DNA of 64,000 nt from Brachynemurus nebulosus (lineage: Eukaryota; Arthropoda; Insecta; Neuroptera; Myrmeleontidae): contig JAPWDM010000001.1 of assembly GCA_035578155.1 (NCBI GenBank), positions 77,689,972 through 77,753,971 on the forward strand, given 5' to 3'. Position numbers and translations under genes: made by a program. The notes below the pieces were generated by a model. That model had not been told where the DNA came from. It did no database searches and saw nothing but the letters and a program-made list of their open reading frames with translations. Positions 11,608 through 23,936 of the stretch are shown here, piece after piece (the stretch's first letter is position 1; the number at the start of each line of letters is the position of its first letter).

Positions 11608-13604
11608 TATCTATTGATTCATTCAAATTGATAAATATTCCTTTTCAGTTCACAGCCTCTGTGGTTCCCAGTGTGTCAAAATCGTCAAAACATTTTTTTT
11701 TTAAATAAACAATTGCAGACATACATATGTACTTGGGGATTCACAGACCATCATGATATCATCACATCAACCATAGATAATCAAGGAGTTGGCCAAGTGC
11801 GTATTTAACACACATTAAGCCGAGTTGCTGAGTTATTTGCGTTTTTGTATTTTTGGGGATAAAATACATCGCATCGCATATTTTTTTACGGTTTACTGTG
11901 AAAATAAATAAATATATTTGTACTTGTGTTACTTAAGGGTCAATTAAGTGGTAATTGGATTCCTTACAAACCACATGGACTTTGAAATACAATATTTCTG
12001 AAACGAGGTATAAAAAGTTGTTAAAAGAACCTTAACTTGATTTTAAAAGATTTTTCTAATGATATGCTGCAAACAGTATACATATAATTATTTTTTAAGG
12101 AATTTACGAAAAAAATTTTTCAGCATTTCTCTTAATAATTTTGATTTTAATTTTTGGAAATGTTATCTACATAATATCAGAATATACTTTGACGTAAAAT
12201 TTCACTTACTGAGTGTACTAAAATTGTTTATGCCCAATTTTAAATACGGAAGATAGGTACCATAAGAAATTAAGAAAGAAATTGTTTTACTGACGGTTAA
12301 TTGAGATATCTATCTGTAGCATGTATTATATTTGCAAAATTTCTTCGGAACCCTAATCTTTGAAAATTATTTTTTAAAAAGCCATAAACATAATATCATA
12401 ATTTATGACCTGTCAAACTGGATATATTTATGTGTACTGTTTTGGAAACACTAGTAACCTATTTATTTTATACATAAGTATGAATATGTATTTTTAGTTG
12501 TATGTGTATGATTGCCGATTGGTATTCCGTATTCGTATTATTTTATTATCATTTTATCAATAATAAAACAGTGCATTCTTCCTTATTTTTTTAACAATAC
12601 AGGTACTGGTCTAAGCTGTTTTAAACTGTTGCATAACTGTGTGAAAATAAATTAGCGATTTATAATTTCTTTAAATCAAAGTATTAAAATTAAAAGTGTG
12701 TGTATGTGCGTGAATAACAAACCAATTGTATATTTTAGAAATGTTTTAAAATTTAATTGTTGTGTCATAATTCGTAAATACTTCAACTTGACGTACTTGC
12801 TCTGAGATAGTCAGGTACAAAAGTTTATCTCAGCAAAAAAACTTTATCAAAAATTAAATAATGTATTGATATTCTTCAGTTATTATATTTGTATACCACT
12901 TTTTTTTTGTATTTCCGCGCGCTTATGTTGTAGCAATTTAAAAGAATTGTTGAAGAAACGTTGTAAAAACGTAGTAAAATGATGTTTTTAAATTATATTT
13001 CAAAATCGGCGTGGTCAATAATTTTTATTTCTTATTAAATATGGTTTGTAACTTTGTATTAAATAACATTCAATTTTTATCAAATTCCTTTGACACGTTT
13101 TCATTTTATTCTAAAAAAATAGAATTTTCCCATAAGAACCCGTGTTAAAATTACAAAACTTTGAAATCGTTTTTCTCAAAATTGGGGTGGTCAATTTTTT
13201 TTTCGGTAAGGGCTCGTATTATTGGTATTGGAGAAAATAAATATCTAGTGAACTTTGTTAAATTTCCAAATAATTTAATGAGATTTGACGAAATCGATCT
13301 ATTTGATATGTGACGTAAATTGTCTCATTAAAAATTATGTTTAAATTTTTATGGACACTACTGTATAACTATTTTCAAAAGATTCCGTAAACAAGCAGGT
13401 AAAAATATTTTGTTGACAAAAAAATTTACATTCAAAAAAGCAAAGGAAAAAAATGATAAGTAATCAGAGCCTGATTAAGTTTTTTTTTTCTAGGGGCCAT
13501 TTTTTAACACGTTTTTGACAACCGAAAATTTCTGAAATGAAACTTGATCGGTAAAATTTAACTAGCAATACTTAATTAGTAGACTGAGACCTTTCTCTCC
13601 TGCA

Positions 13605-13631
13605 AATTATGAAACTTATTTACTTTACACC

Positions 13632-13711
<80 letters not shown>

Positions 13712-13735
13712 GTTAGAAAAAATTAATTTAATATT
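13605..13735. repeat. Inverted counterpart of the 9.8-kb CAGGGTG/(TA)n junction
   Basis: Reads atgaaacttatttactttac, accctg, a (TA)n array (13635-13709) and aatagttagaaaaaattaat. This is the reverse complement of 9795-9885. Homology covers about 28 bp on the element side and about 25 bp on the outside of the TA array, then stops. No second terminus of a MITE was found here. Confidence 0.65.
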
Positions 13736-13994
13736 TGTTCTCAAAATTTGCGCAAAAACGTTCTTTAGCTTCAATTACGTCACATTTTCTAGATAGCAAC
13801 AGGTGTCATGTAACTAAGAAAAAAAACTGTTTATTTTTCTTATAACTAGGAAAAAAATTGTTGGTTTTTAAAAACTTAATTAAATTCAAATTAATTTCCA
13901 TAGTTATGTTTGCTGACCGGAATTTGCGTAGCGACCCTAGTGGCGAGTTGGCGACATGTAAGGGAAAGAAACGTCACAGCCCATTTCTGCTGAC

Positions 13995-14290
13995 ATAATT
14001 TATAGCTGAAAAATATTATTATTATTATTATTATTAAATATTATTAAATATTAATAAATATTATTAAATAATAAATAAATAAATATTATTAAATAATAAA
14101 TAAATAAATATTATAAAATATTATAATATTAAATATATATATTATTAAATATTATTAATATTAATATTATTAAATATTATTAATATTAATATTATTAAAT
14201 ATTATTAATATTAATATTATTATTAAATATTATTTAATATTATTATTAAATATTATTATTATTATTATTATTTTAATAAATTGCTGTCTT
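13995..14290. repeat. Compound ATT/AAT-rich low-complexity tract
   Basis: Irregular (ATT)n and (TTAATA)n units with almost no G or C. No gene is supported. Confidence 0.85.
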
Positions 14291-14499
14291 TTATTATCAA
14301 TTTTCATTAAAATTTGTTTTTATTGTTTTTCTTTGGTACTGTCAAATACCCCATTGTACCAAGTTAAACAGAAATGTTTGATACCACTGACTGCTTTACT
14401 TTTTAATCATTTTTATTTTTTCTTTACTTGACTTTAATTGTGTTTAAAAATTATTTAGAAGAAAAATATATAAGTACGCATGCAGCGGCTGGGTTTTCA

Positions 14500-14990
14500 C
14501 ATTCAGCGTGAAACTTCACTTTTGGAATTAGGCCATCACACCCTATCTTCGTGCTAAGTCTCAAATTTTCGTGTCGAATGGTTTCAGAGGAAATTGCCTG
14601 TGACACTCGGATAGGTATCGAAGTGATTGCATAAGTGTTCAATTTTGCCAATTTTGGTACGGAACACGAATTACCAAAATACCCGTTTAACATATTATTA
14701 ATACAATTTTTAATTAACAACATCTTGATCAAAGCAAAATATGTCATCAACTTTTCTTTTTACAAACCAAGGAAGTTGTGCAAGAAATTTCAGGTTTGAT
14801 AATTTTCGCTTAATCCACACCCCGTTTTTAATGTTTGTGAATTTTTTCAAATTTTTCTGAACAATCCTTCTGGTAATAAAGGCTGAGGACAGCATGTTTT
14901 TCTAAAAAAAAAAAAAAGACAAAAGTATGTAGCTGTTAACATACCGAAGTGATTGAGTAAGTGTTCCGTTTTGTCAATTTTGGTATGGAA
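14500..14990. repeat. Dispersed repeat A, copy 2
   Basis: Contains the same two blocks as copy 1 at 1237-1800: ggccatcacaccctatcttc near 14532, then aattaccaaaatacccg at about 14670 onward. The - strand frame at 14710-14895 keeps the same reading frame and most residues as its counterpart. In this copy a second - strand frame (14451-14750) runs through the other block. Family unknown. Confidence 0.6.
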
Positions 14991-15165
14991 CACTAAAAAT
15001 AAAAAAAATTACTTCATAATTTTTCCTGCGACTTGCCTCTGTCTGCAAAGCTATAGAGTTTTAAGTTTTTCAATACTGTCTACGACAACTTCCTTGCACA
15101 CAAATAATTATATTGTATACATTATATTTGCAATTATTATTTTATGTATTTGATCTTTTAGGCAA

Positions 15166-15656
15166 AGCCGCTGCTACACGATGCTACGAACACCTTCCAA
15201 CATCGGACGTTTGATGGTTAGGCACTGTGTGGCCGTTGTTCGAACCTACGAGCGTCTAATGTCGAGCGTCGAACGTTCGCATTTGTCCGTGTTCCGCTCG
15301 ATGTCGGTATTCTTGCACCGAGTCAAAGGGATGCTTCCAACGTTTGAAGGACTATGTTCGTTGGTTCGACTCAACGGCTACACGACTCGTTTATGTGAAG
15401 AGAGATAACATCAGTGTATAACATTAGAGATAACATCAGATAGATAACATCCTCGTGCATGGAATAAACGTTTATACCAAACGTACCAAACTATTTTCAT
15501 CATATGTATTAGATCATTTGGATCAAATATTCGATTCACCCTGTAGCAGGAGCATTCGCAACACCAACTGTCGAACTTACTTGCATTAAACGTTCGATCG
15601 AACGTTAGAGTTCGTAAGCATCGTGTAGAACGTTTGTAGCATCGTGTAGAACCGGC
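15166..15656. mobile_element. GC-richer TIR element with CTACACGATGCTAC ends
   Basis: The left end, aagccgctgctacacgatgc, and the right end, reverse-complemented, aagccggttctacacgatgc, are inverted repeats. Internal copies of cgaacgttc and gtcgaacgtt recur. The base composition is visibly more GC-rich than the surrounding intron, and the 75-codon frame at 15181 is a by-product of this. No convincing target duplication was found, so the superfamily is open. Confidence 0.55.
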
Positions 15657-16025
15657 TTAAATAATTATTTATTTATCTTTTTTTTTCTCTGTACAATTAT
15701 TTAAGTAGAATAGTAGGTACCCATTTTTTTTTTTATATTTTGTATATTGATTTTATTTTATTTATATTATTCTTTTCTTTCTCAGTTTTATTTATAAATC
15801 ACTATTATATCTTTTGTAAAAACTATGTACTACCACCATGTAATGACATTTAGTCAAATACAGCAATGTGTATTTTTATAATACACGTGCGAGAAAGAAA
15901 GAAACATATTTCGTAATCTTTTTAAGAAAGAAAGAAATATATTTTTTATTCATTTAAACATGTACTACGAATATATAATTTGTATACAGGATGTTTCATG
16001 TATTAAATATGAAATGCATTTTTAA

Positions 16026-16247
16026 CTCGGCAATTCCCAGTGTCACCTGTAGGTGACAGACATTTTTAATTGTAAACTGTATTAATTTGTTTGTTTAACT
16101 TATAGTATAGAGTTGTCACAAGAAAGAAATATAAAGTCATCTATTAGCCTTCTAATGGTGGTAACAGAACGTAAAGATTTAATTATCTTATTGTTGAAAA
16201 AAATTAAAAACATCTGTCACCTCCAAATAACTCTGGGAATTGTCGAG
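16026..16247. mobile_element. piggyBac-type MITE, 222 bp
   Basis: TTAA flanks both ends (16022-16025 and 16248-16251). Inverted ends are CTCGGCAATTCCCAG and CTGGGAATTGTCGAG. Subterminal motifs gtgacagac / ctgtcacc form a second inverted pair. It is non-coding. Confidence 0.8.
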
Positions 16248-16489
16248 TTAATACGAAATACATTTATTTTTTATAAAAGTATAAATTTTTAATTGATTAT
16301 TAAATATTTTGTAGATTTTGCACTAAATGTATTGCAAACAATTATCATATACATTTGTATTTTATACACATCGAAATCGCAAGTCATAGTTATCAATCTG
16401 TATATTCTGAATTTGTATTTAAAAAGAGATAGCAATATAATTGCATTTCTATCTGATCAGGGTGTATTATAAAAAGAATCTTTGCTGTA

Positions 16490-16698
16490 CAGTCGTCCCT
16501 CAACTTATTGACAATTTAAGTTATTGACGATGATCGTAGTTTACCTTAAGTTATAGACAAATCATATGTATGTACCCAAGGTCATACGTGCTGTGTCGTA
16601 GTGTGGCAATGCGTACATACAGGTGGTTTGTCTATAACTTGAGGTAAACTACGATCATTGTCAATAAGTTAAATTGTCAATAAGTTGAGGGACGACGG
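16490..16698. mobile_element. Tc1/pogo-type MITE, 209 bp, with about 80-bp terminal repeats
   Basis: It begins CAGTCGTCCCTCAACTTATT. The right end, reverse-complemented, begins CCGTCGTCCCTCAACTTATT. TA lies on both sides (16488-16489, 16699-16700). The arms match over about 80 bp, including gatcgtagtttacct, so the transcript would fold into a long hairpin. Non-coding. Confidence 0.8.
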
Positions 16699-16806
16699 TA
16701 CATTATTCTTTGCTACTACTACTACTTCCGTTTTCCATGCGTTCAGTTAGATATCGACTCCTAATATACTATTTGTTCGATTTGACTGAATACTGAATGT
16801 ATAGTT

Positions 16807-16929
16807 CAGGATTTCTTAAACTATGGGTCGCGACCCCATTTAAATCCCGGGTAAATCAATAAATCCTTACAAAATACTCATATATATCTCTATTTGGGGT
16901 CGCGAATGAAAAAAGTTTAAGAAGCCTTG
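16807..16929. mobile_element. hAT-type MITE, second copy, 123 bp
   Basis: It shares GGGTCGCGACCCCATTT and the end aaaaaagtttaagaagcc with the copy at 488-672, but has an internal deletion. Flanking 8-mers gtatagtt (16799-16806) and gtatagct (16930-16937) agree at seven of eight positions and look like an aged target duplication. Confidence 0.78.
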
Positions 16930-16991
16930 GTATAGCTCAATATTTTATATATTTTAGAAGACTCGAATTTAATATTTTAATCTTTTTGTAG

Positions 16992-17289
16992 TCACCTTGG
17001 GAAGAAGTTCGAGAAGAGATGGTAAAGGAAAAAGATTTGTCGCCGTCAGTAGCAGATAAAATAGGGGAATACGTTCGGTTAAATGGAAAGGAAGAACTGG
17101 TAGATAAGCTGTTATCGGATAATCATCTCATTAACAAAAGCAAAACTGCCAAAGAAGGATTAGAAGCAATTCAGTTACTTTTGAGATATTGCAATTTATA
17201 TGGGATATCTGATAAAGTATTATTCGATCTAAGTTTAGCTAGGGGATTAGATTATTATACTGGAATTATTTATGAAGCTGTTTTATTAG
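16992..17289 (+). CDS. HARS: Histidyl-tRNA synthetase, exon with histidine-binding motif
   Basis: Starts [20 protein letters not shown] after an acceptor AG at 16990-16991 and ends in phase 1 at a GTGTGG donor. It contains the insertion-domain helices and, near the end, [18 protein letters not shown], the family-specific histidine-A motif that contacts the histidine substrate. All expected residues of that motif are present. The product is the cytosolic/mitochondrial-type eukaryotic enzyme. Confidence 0.95.
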
Positions 17290-17361
17290 GTGTGGTGTAA
17301 ATTTTAAGATATTGTTGAAATGTTTAATATTAGCTCCATCATTAATTTAATTTATTTATAG

Positions 17362-17642
17362 GAACTCAAGGAAATACTGAAACCATATCTGTTGGATCTG
17401 TGGCTGGTGGCGGTCGATATGACAATCTTGTTGGAATGTTTGATCCACGACACAAACAGGTTCCTTGTGTTGGAGTTTCTATTGGAGTTGAAAGAATATT
17501 TTCTGTGATGGAGGCAAAATTAGCTGCAAATAATACAAAAATCCGTACTACAGAAACAGAAGTTTATGTTGCTTCTGCACAGAAAAATTTATTAGAGCAT
17601 AGAATGAAAATTTGTAAAGAACTGTGGGATCATGGAATTAAG
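17362..17642 (+). CDS. HARS: Histidyl-tRNA synthetase, exon with class II motif 3
   Basis: Follows a 72-bp intron (acceptor AG 17360-17361). It encodes [18 protein letters not shown], then [14 protein letters not shown], the class II motif 3 whose arginine binds ATP. It then enters the anticodon-binding domain ([19 protein letters not shown]). It ends in phase 0 at AAG before a GTGACT donor. Spacing and residues agree with an active enzyme. Confidence 0.95.
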
Positions 17643-17699
17643 GTGACTATAAATATTGCAATTTTTTATTTTCAAAAATTATTATTTTTCTTATTTAAG

Positions 17700-17930
17700 G
17701 CTGAACAATCGTACAAAACGAATCCAAAATTGTTAGCGCAATTACAACACTGTGAAGAAGAGAGCATTCCGTTGGCTATTATAATAGGTGAATCAGAATT
17801 ACAAAAAGGAATTGTAAAGTTACGGGATGTAGAAACACGTGCAGAAAGTGAGATTCCACGTGATAATTTAATTGTCGAAATCAAGAAAAAACTAACGAAG
17901 ATCGAAGAAATTAAACAAAATGGAATATAG
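17700..17930 (+). CDS. HARS: Histidyl-tRNA synthetase, last exon (anticodon-binding domain)
   Basis: Begins [20 protein letters not shown] after a 57-bp intron with acceptor TTTAAG, and ends at TAG (17928-17930). It encodes the C-terminal anticodon-binding domain ([20 protein letters not shown]). The exon before and this one could also be read through the short intron without a stop, but the family alignment requires splicing. The C-terminus is short and lysine-rich, and lacks the Cys-rich tail of the human protein. Confidence 0.94.
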   Translation, partial: AEQSYKTNPKLLAQLQHCEEESIPLAIIIGESELQKGIVKLRDVETRAESEIPRDNLIVEIKKKLTKIEEIKQNGI

Positions 17931-20263
17931 AAAAATGTATAATTTTAAATGAAAAATACTAAACCTAAACGAAGCCAAAACCAAATTTTTTCATTTTTGT
18001 AATATTTGTGTGAAGAAATTTATTTATTTTTAACTTATTTCTAGAATTTCTAAGAACCGACATTATTTTTTAGAATGAAAAACAAATATATTGCTTAAAT
18101 TAGTTTTAAAGAATTTTTTTCATTAAATAATTTTATAAGTTGAAAACAATTCCAATATTTGTTATTATTTTTTTCTTACATAATATATTTGTTTTTTATT
18201 TATACCAAATATCTCAGAAATGTAATTTTTTTTTATTCTAAAATACACGGATTACATTATTATTAATGTAATTAAGTTTTGTTTGATAATTAAACACAAT
18301 TTTTTGAAATAAGTATAATATTTTTTTATTTTTTTATTTTTAAAATATTTTTAAATTGAACACTATCTACCAAATTGGTGTACAGCACAGTATTTTTTTT
18401 TTTTTAAAACGCCGGATATTTTTCTTTATATTGCAAATTTAGTAGAATAGCAGTATTAGCAAAGTAAATTTTTTTTTAGTCTATTTTACTTGGTCTTATT
18501 CATACCTTACCAATTTTAATTATATGTGATTATCGAAATAGAGATGCTAACACTTTCAGAGTTTCGAAGAAAATACTTCCAGATACCTTGTAATATCATC
18601 ATATGAGTCATATCTGTCCGTTTACCATCCCCCTGTAATTCTCACATCTTTTAGTTTGTGAACTTGAAATTTTCCTCTACATGCTTCAGGTACAGATCTT
18701 TGATTAATATTAATTTCTTGCCTTCAAGCAAAAATAAACATCTTTCGCGCCTAGCTCGTAAGACATGTAACACATGACATGACGCATGATTAACATATCT
18801 ATTTTATTTTTTATTTTTTTTTAAAACTTGCAACATTTTTTTTAAAGCTCAAATTAAATGTTTTAAATGCTCTTTTTGTTAGATTTGTTACTTTAAAAAG
18901 ATGGTTCAACGCGATCTATTGCCCACAGATCCAGATTTTAATGTTTAAATGTAAAATATGGTTGACCTAATGGTCAGACCACCTTGTCATGCTAGACATG
19001 TCTTATAAGTGCAAAGCGTTAATTTTCAAAAGAGTTCCTAATTTCTTAGAAAACTTTTCCGTATTGAAAGTGGGGATAATTTTTTTTCTACAAATCACAC
19101 CGTTTAATATACCGTCGGAGAAAGGGCTCGGTAAATGAGACCTCTTATGCTGACGTCTCATTTACCATTTTTAGCGTTCCGGAGTTAAAACATCGGAACT
19201 CTTGAATTTTGTAGTGGCTGTTAAAACTCAGATTTTCCATTTTTAAGCTCTGTTTACATATTATTGGATACCAAAGTGGTATTTAGTTTGGAATACTGGT
19301 ATTTAGTTTTGGAAAATTGAATTGTGTTAACAATCATGTATAATTTTGTCTCTGCCATCTTTACCTCTGATTTGTGTTTTATTAATCGTTTTCAAGATAT
19401 TTCAAGACATCGAATTTTGTAAACATATAAAAGCTTTGTTCGTATTTACTTTTTAAATTGAAAATGTGAAAAAATGTGCAAAAAGTTTGGTTATCTTCGC
19501 AAGACAAATGTAAAATTTTCGAAAGACATTTGGGAAAATACTTTATATTTATGTGTGAAATAGTGTTAATAAAAATATTTATTGAATAAATCGACGGCAG
19601 CAATGAATGAACAGCTATATATAGTGTTTGAAACTCAAAATTTATCCGTGGGTGCTTCGTTACTTCGTGAAAAATAGGTGTAATTGTCTTTATATAATAA
19701 ATATGTGAGGCAGTAACTATTAAATAATACATTTCTAAACGAAAGATAAGAATTAAAATAAAGAATTCCTTGTAAAAAATGTACATAGAGAGGTGTAATA
19801 TATTTTCTTAATTAAAATAAATATTTTTCTTATTGAATTTGCTCAATTTTATGAAATTTTGGTTGTGAAATTGTTTCAAGAAATATAGTTTACACTTCAC
19901 TTACACGTCTTTAAATATATTTTAAATCTTACCAAAAATGGAATTAGCGCTAGTGAATCCTTACAATTTATTTCCCATTTTATAAAAGTTATTAAGTTAT
20001 AAAAGTTCAAATGACTTTTTGTGAGCTTTTGAAGATTGGAGTAACATAATTTATAAAAATTTCATGCCTATGTTCGTTTAATCGAATAAGAAGATTTTTT
20101 GAATTCTCAAAAACAGTAGGTTATAGATTTTTATTTATTGGAAACTAACTATTCAAATAATTTAGATTTAATTCAGACTTAATTTATAATTCAAATAATA
20201 ATTTAAAGAAATAGAAATTTCAGTGTTTCATAAACTAACACAAAATTTTATAAATAAATAAAT
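17931..20263. other. Intergenic, no gene seen; one short hairpin
   Basis: AT-rich sequence downstream of histidyl-tRNA synthetase. A perfect 12-bp inverted repeat ggtaaatgagac / gtctcatttacc with a short spacer lies at about 19131-19168 and may be a remnant TIR element. The 134-codon - strand frame at 19382-19786 has no recognisable domain and a composition expected of AT-rich noise. Confidence 0.5.
18122..18127 (+). terminator. Possible polyadenylation signal (ATTAAA)
   Basis: ATTAAA lies about 190 nt after the histidyl-tRNA synthetase stop codon and is followed by T-rich sequence. In DNA this AT-rich such hexamers are frequent by chance, so the assignment is weak. Confidence 0.25.
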
Positions 20264-20492
20264 TCAAAAAATTTTCTTTTTAAACAATTAATAAAACGGC
20301 CATTTTGGATTTTATTCGAGCTATCTATCAGAGAGAGTAAGTGGATATAATAAGTAAGAAAAGGAAAAAAATTTCAAAATTACATTCTTGTGAAAAGCAC
20401 TATCACATTCACCATTACAACATAATAATTCTTCTATTTTATCAAATTTCTTGGGGCACATATTGCACGCAGTACTTCTCGTACGCGGCGGC

Positions 20493-20573
<81 letters not shown>

Positions 20574-20645
20574 AATATATATTAGTAATATATATACGTT
20601 TCCATATATATATTACATATATATATATATATATATATTATATAT

Positions 20646-20729
<84 letters not shown>

Positions 20730-20951
20730 GCCGCCGCGTACGAGAAGTACTGCGTGCAATATGTGCCCCAAGAAATTTGATAAAATAGAAGAATTATTAT
20801 GTTGTAATGGTGAATGTGATAGTGCTTTTCACAAGAATGTAATTTTGAAATTTTTTTCCTTTTCTTACTTATTATATCCACTTACTCTCTCTGATAGCTC
20901 GAATAAAATCCAAAATGGCCGTTTTATTAATTGTTTAAAAAGAAAATTTTT

Positions 20952-20954
<3 letters not shown>
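20264..20954. repeat. Near-perfect palindrome with (TA)n centre
   Basis: The left arm (20264-20501) and right arm (20721-20954) are reverse complements with no mismatch that I could find over about 235 bp. They are separated by about 220 bp of TA-rich repeat. The arms carry a short zinc-finger coding start reading outward from the centre on each strand. Arm identity implies a very recent inverted duplication, ongoing gene conversion or an assembly fold-back artefact. Confidence 0.9.
20728..20862 (+). pseudogene. PHD-finger start, fragment (duplicated in inverse at 20494-20360)
   Basis: An ATG directly beside the central (TA)n opens a frame [20 protein letters not shown], then CCNGECDSAFHKN. 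The C-x2-C ... C-x4-C-x4-H spacing is that of the first half of a PHD zinc finger. The next expected cysteine is replaced where the sequence reads AAT-GTAATT, which could be a splice donor. PHD fingers of this style occur in ORF1 proteins of some insect LINEs and in host chromatin proteins; which of these is the source cannot be told. The same frame is present on the - strand of the left arm. Confidence 0.5.

Positions 20955-20955
<1 letters not shown>

Positions 20956-21046
<91 letters not shown>
20956..21046. repeat. (TA)n microsatellite
   Basis: TA array between the palindrome and the left end of the GACGTC-rich element. Confidence 0.95.
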
Positions 21047-21050
<4 letters not shown>

Positions 21051-22216
21051 CCGGTATCATTTTGACGTCTTTTCATAATACATCAATTTGACGTCTCCTT
21101 AAAGGGAGCCGTATATTGAATATTTAACGTTTGTATACTCCGTTTTTCAACACAGATAACATGTGGTACATTTTTGTTTTGGTTGACTTCAGATGGAAAA
21201 CTTTCATCTCACTATCATTGTGACATCTTTTCACCTTACTGCCATATGACGTCCACAGTATATTTTTATATTTTATATTGACAACATTTTTACGTCCGAA
21301 ACGAATATTTATATTCACATAATGCACAGACTGACGTCCGGCGGTGTTGCCAGATTTAAATCAGATTCATTCAGGTTCTCTTTTGCAAATAGTATGAGTA
21401 TATAATAGTAGGTGGGTTTTTGTTACTAATAGGTACTCTAATACGTTTTTTTTTTATTTTGAATCTTTTATTTTGAATTTTTTTTATTTTTTTATTTTAA
21501 TACATATTGCAGTTTAGTGTAGTATAACCGTTAAAAAGCAAAACATTTTTTTACTGAGATCGATTGTTAAATGAGGAAATGGAAAATTACCTTCATATGA
21601 TTTATTGACCCATACTTTAAGAATTAGATTTTAAGAAGTAGAGAATTAAATTTATAAATGAAAATATATATAATTAAATGATTTTTAATAATTTTTCAGT
21701 AACAATGTTTGTAACGAACTTTTTTTTTTAAAAATTTTATTTGTTAGAAATGATTTTTAAGAAAAAGAAATAATTATTTTACTAATGTTATTAGTTTTTT
21801 GAATATATTGAGATAGTTAAATTATTAAATTACTCGAACAGGTTTATCACTAATTTTTAGCTGTTACCGCATTTAATAGGTTATTGCATTATGTAATATG
21901 GCTAAAAATTTTAGGCGTTTGATAAAAAATTCATTTAAAGTACCGGCATTTCGTGATATGTAAAATTTAGGGACTTTGCTACTGAAATTTTGAAAGCGTA
22001 TATCTTTTACAAGCTATCGTTGTTTTTAGTAACTACGAGTTTGCAGTCCACTTTTTTCTTCAATATACGAGTTTGTAAAATAAATCGATTTTTTTTGCAT
22101 ATTCCGATAGTCTAACCAGTAACTTAAATTTTAAACGCGTTTTTCTCGAAACTACGTTTTTCAAATTTGCTACGCTTAAACTCGAACTAAATTTAGTTTT
22201 CTAACAAAACATGGTA

Positions 22217-23886
22217 CAGAGGAACTCCAATATAACGTACTCCAATATAATATAGCGAGTGGTGGGGTACCCCTCTCACAGATTTGAAGACGTGAGATTG
22301 TATTTGTGTAAAGTTATACATAATCGTCAATTCAGGGGCGTAGCAAATTTATGTGAGGGTCTGAGAAGTTCCCATATTTTCTCACATACACACGTATAGC
22401 ATTTACACATAGCCATAGGTACTTATGCACAAATAAATATAATATCAACACCAACAAACAATTACACCAATATACAGACATACACGTACATATTATTTCA
22501 CGTGTGTATATGCATACGTAGATAAATATGTGTGCATATACACATCGATTTCACGATTTGATTGGTTATGGAAAAAAACCCAGATAACAAATTTTGATAA
22601 AAGTTCCAGAATATTCTATTCGAAAAATAGCAAAGATGTCGAAAAACCGACTTCACCATTTGATAGTCTACCAAAGAAGGGACTAAACAGCAGAATTAAG
22701 CAAAAATTCTATTCGGAATCTAGCAAAAATATCGGGAAACTAACTTCACCATCGAATTGGTTTTCGGAAAAAAGCATAAATAAAAAAAAGTTAGCAATGT
22801 TCTAGAATGTTCTATTCGAGAACTAGCAAAGATATCGGGAGACTAGCTCCACCATCGAATTGGTCTTCGAATAAAAGCATAAATAACAAAAATTTAGCAA
22901 TGTTCTCGAATGTTCTATTCTAGAACTAGCCAAGATATTAGGAAACTGACTTCACTATCGAATTGGTCATCAAATAAAAGCTTAAATAGCAAAAATTGAA
23001 CAATGTTCTAGCATGTTCTATTCGAGAACTAGTAAAAATATTGGAAAACTGATTTCCCCATCGGATTTGTCGTCGAATGAAAGCCTAAATAACAAAAATT
23101 GAACAATATTCTAGAATGTTCTATTCGAGAATTAGCAAAAATATCAAAAAACCGATTTTATCACTCATCTAATTATTAAATAAAAGATCAAATAGCGGAA
23201 TTTAACAAGAGTTAAGATTCTTTATTTAAGGAAAATATAAATATTATACTTTTTTTGCAATCGAATACGTTGACGTAAATATATAACTAAAACTCTCGTA
23301 TAGCACCCACTATTTGACATTTTTTGCCAAGGTGCAATCTACTGATGAAGTCGCTTTCTGAATATTTTTTTAGTTTCCGAATAGAATATTCGAGAACATT
23401 TCTCAAATTCCGTTATTTAGCATTTTCTTTGATGACCTATCTAACGGTAAAGTTTATTTTTTGATATCTATTCTAGGTTTCGAATACAATGATCTAGAAC
23501 TTTTGTCAAATTTCGCTATTCAACCATTATTTTAATGGCAAATCCCATAGTAAAGTTAGTTTTCCGATATCTTTCCTAGTTTCCGAATAGAATATTCTAA
23601 AACTATTATTAAATTGCACTGTTTGGTCTATTTTTCAATTGCTAACCAATAGTGAAGTCGGTTTTTTAGTACATATGTATTTAGCTAAAGACGTGTGACT
23701 GTCCTTGTAAACATGCATTTAAGTAAGATTATACACGTGTGTATATCAATAATGAAATGCGTATGTGTTCGCATATAATGTTTCTGTACCCCCTTAAAAA
23801 AAATTTTACTGACGGCCCTGGTCATTCGATATAACGTACTTCCCCTTATTTTGTACCGGCCACTACGTTATATTGCAGTTCCTATG
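22217..23886. mobile_element. Pogo-type TIR element, 1.67 kb, with internal tandem repeats
   Basis: Ends CAGAGGAACTCCAATATAAC and, reverse-complemented, CATAGGAACTGCAATATAAC, with TA on both sides (22215-22216, 23887-23888). The left interior (about 22610-23210) has five or so diverged tandem units of about 110 bp sharing ttctattcgagaactagc and aatagcaaaaatt. Similar units recur in inverse orientation at 23340-23680. No transposase frame survives; the 91-codon frame at 22530 is a translation of the tandem units. Confidence 0.7.
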
Positions 23887-23936
23887 TATATGGTATACTA
23901 GTCGTAAAATTATTTTTTGAAATAGTAACATTTTTA

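Noticed and set aside
17672..17884. - strand frame opposite the last histidyl-tRNA synthetase exon
   Set aside because: Shadow of a well-supported exon on the other strand.
19382..19786. 134-codon - strand frame
   Set aside because: Ile/Tyr/Phe/Lys-rich, no domain, lies in AT-rich intergenic DNA; length is not remarkable at this composition.
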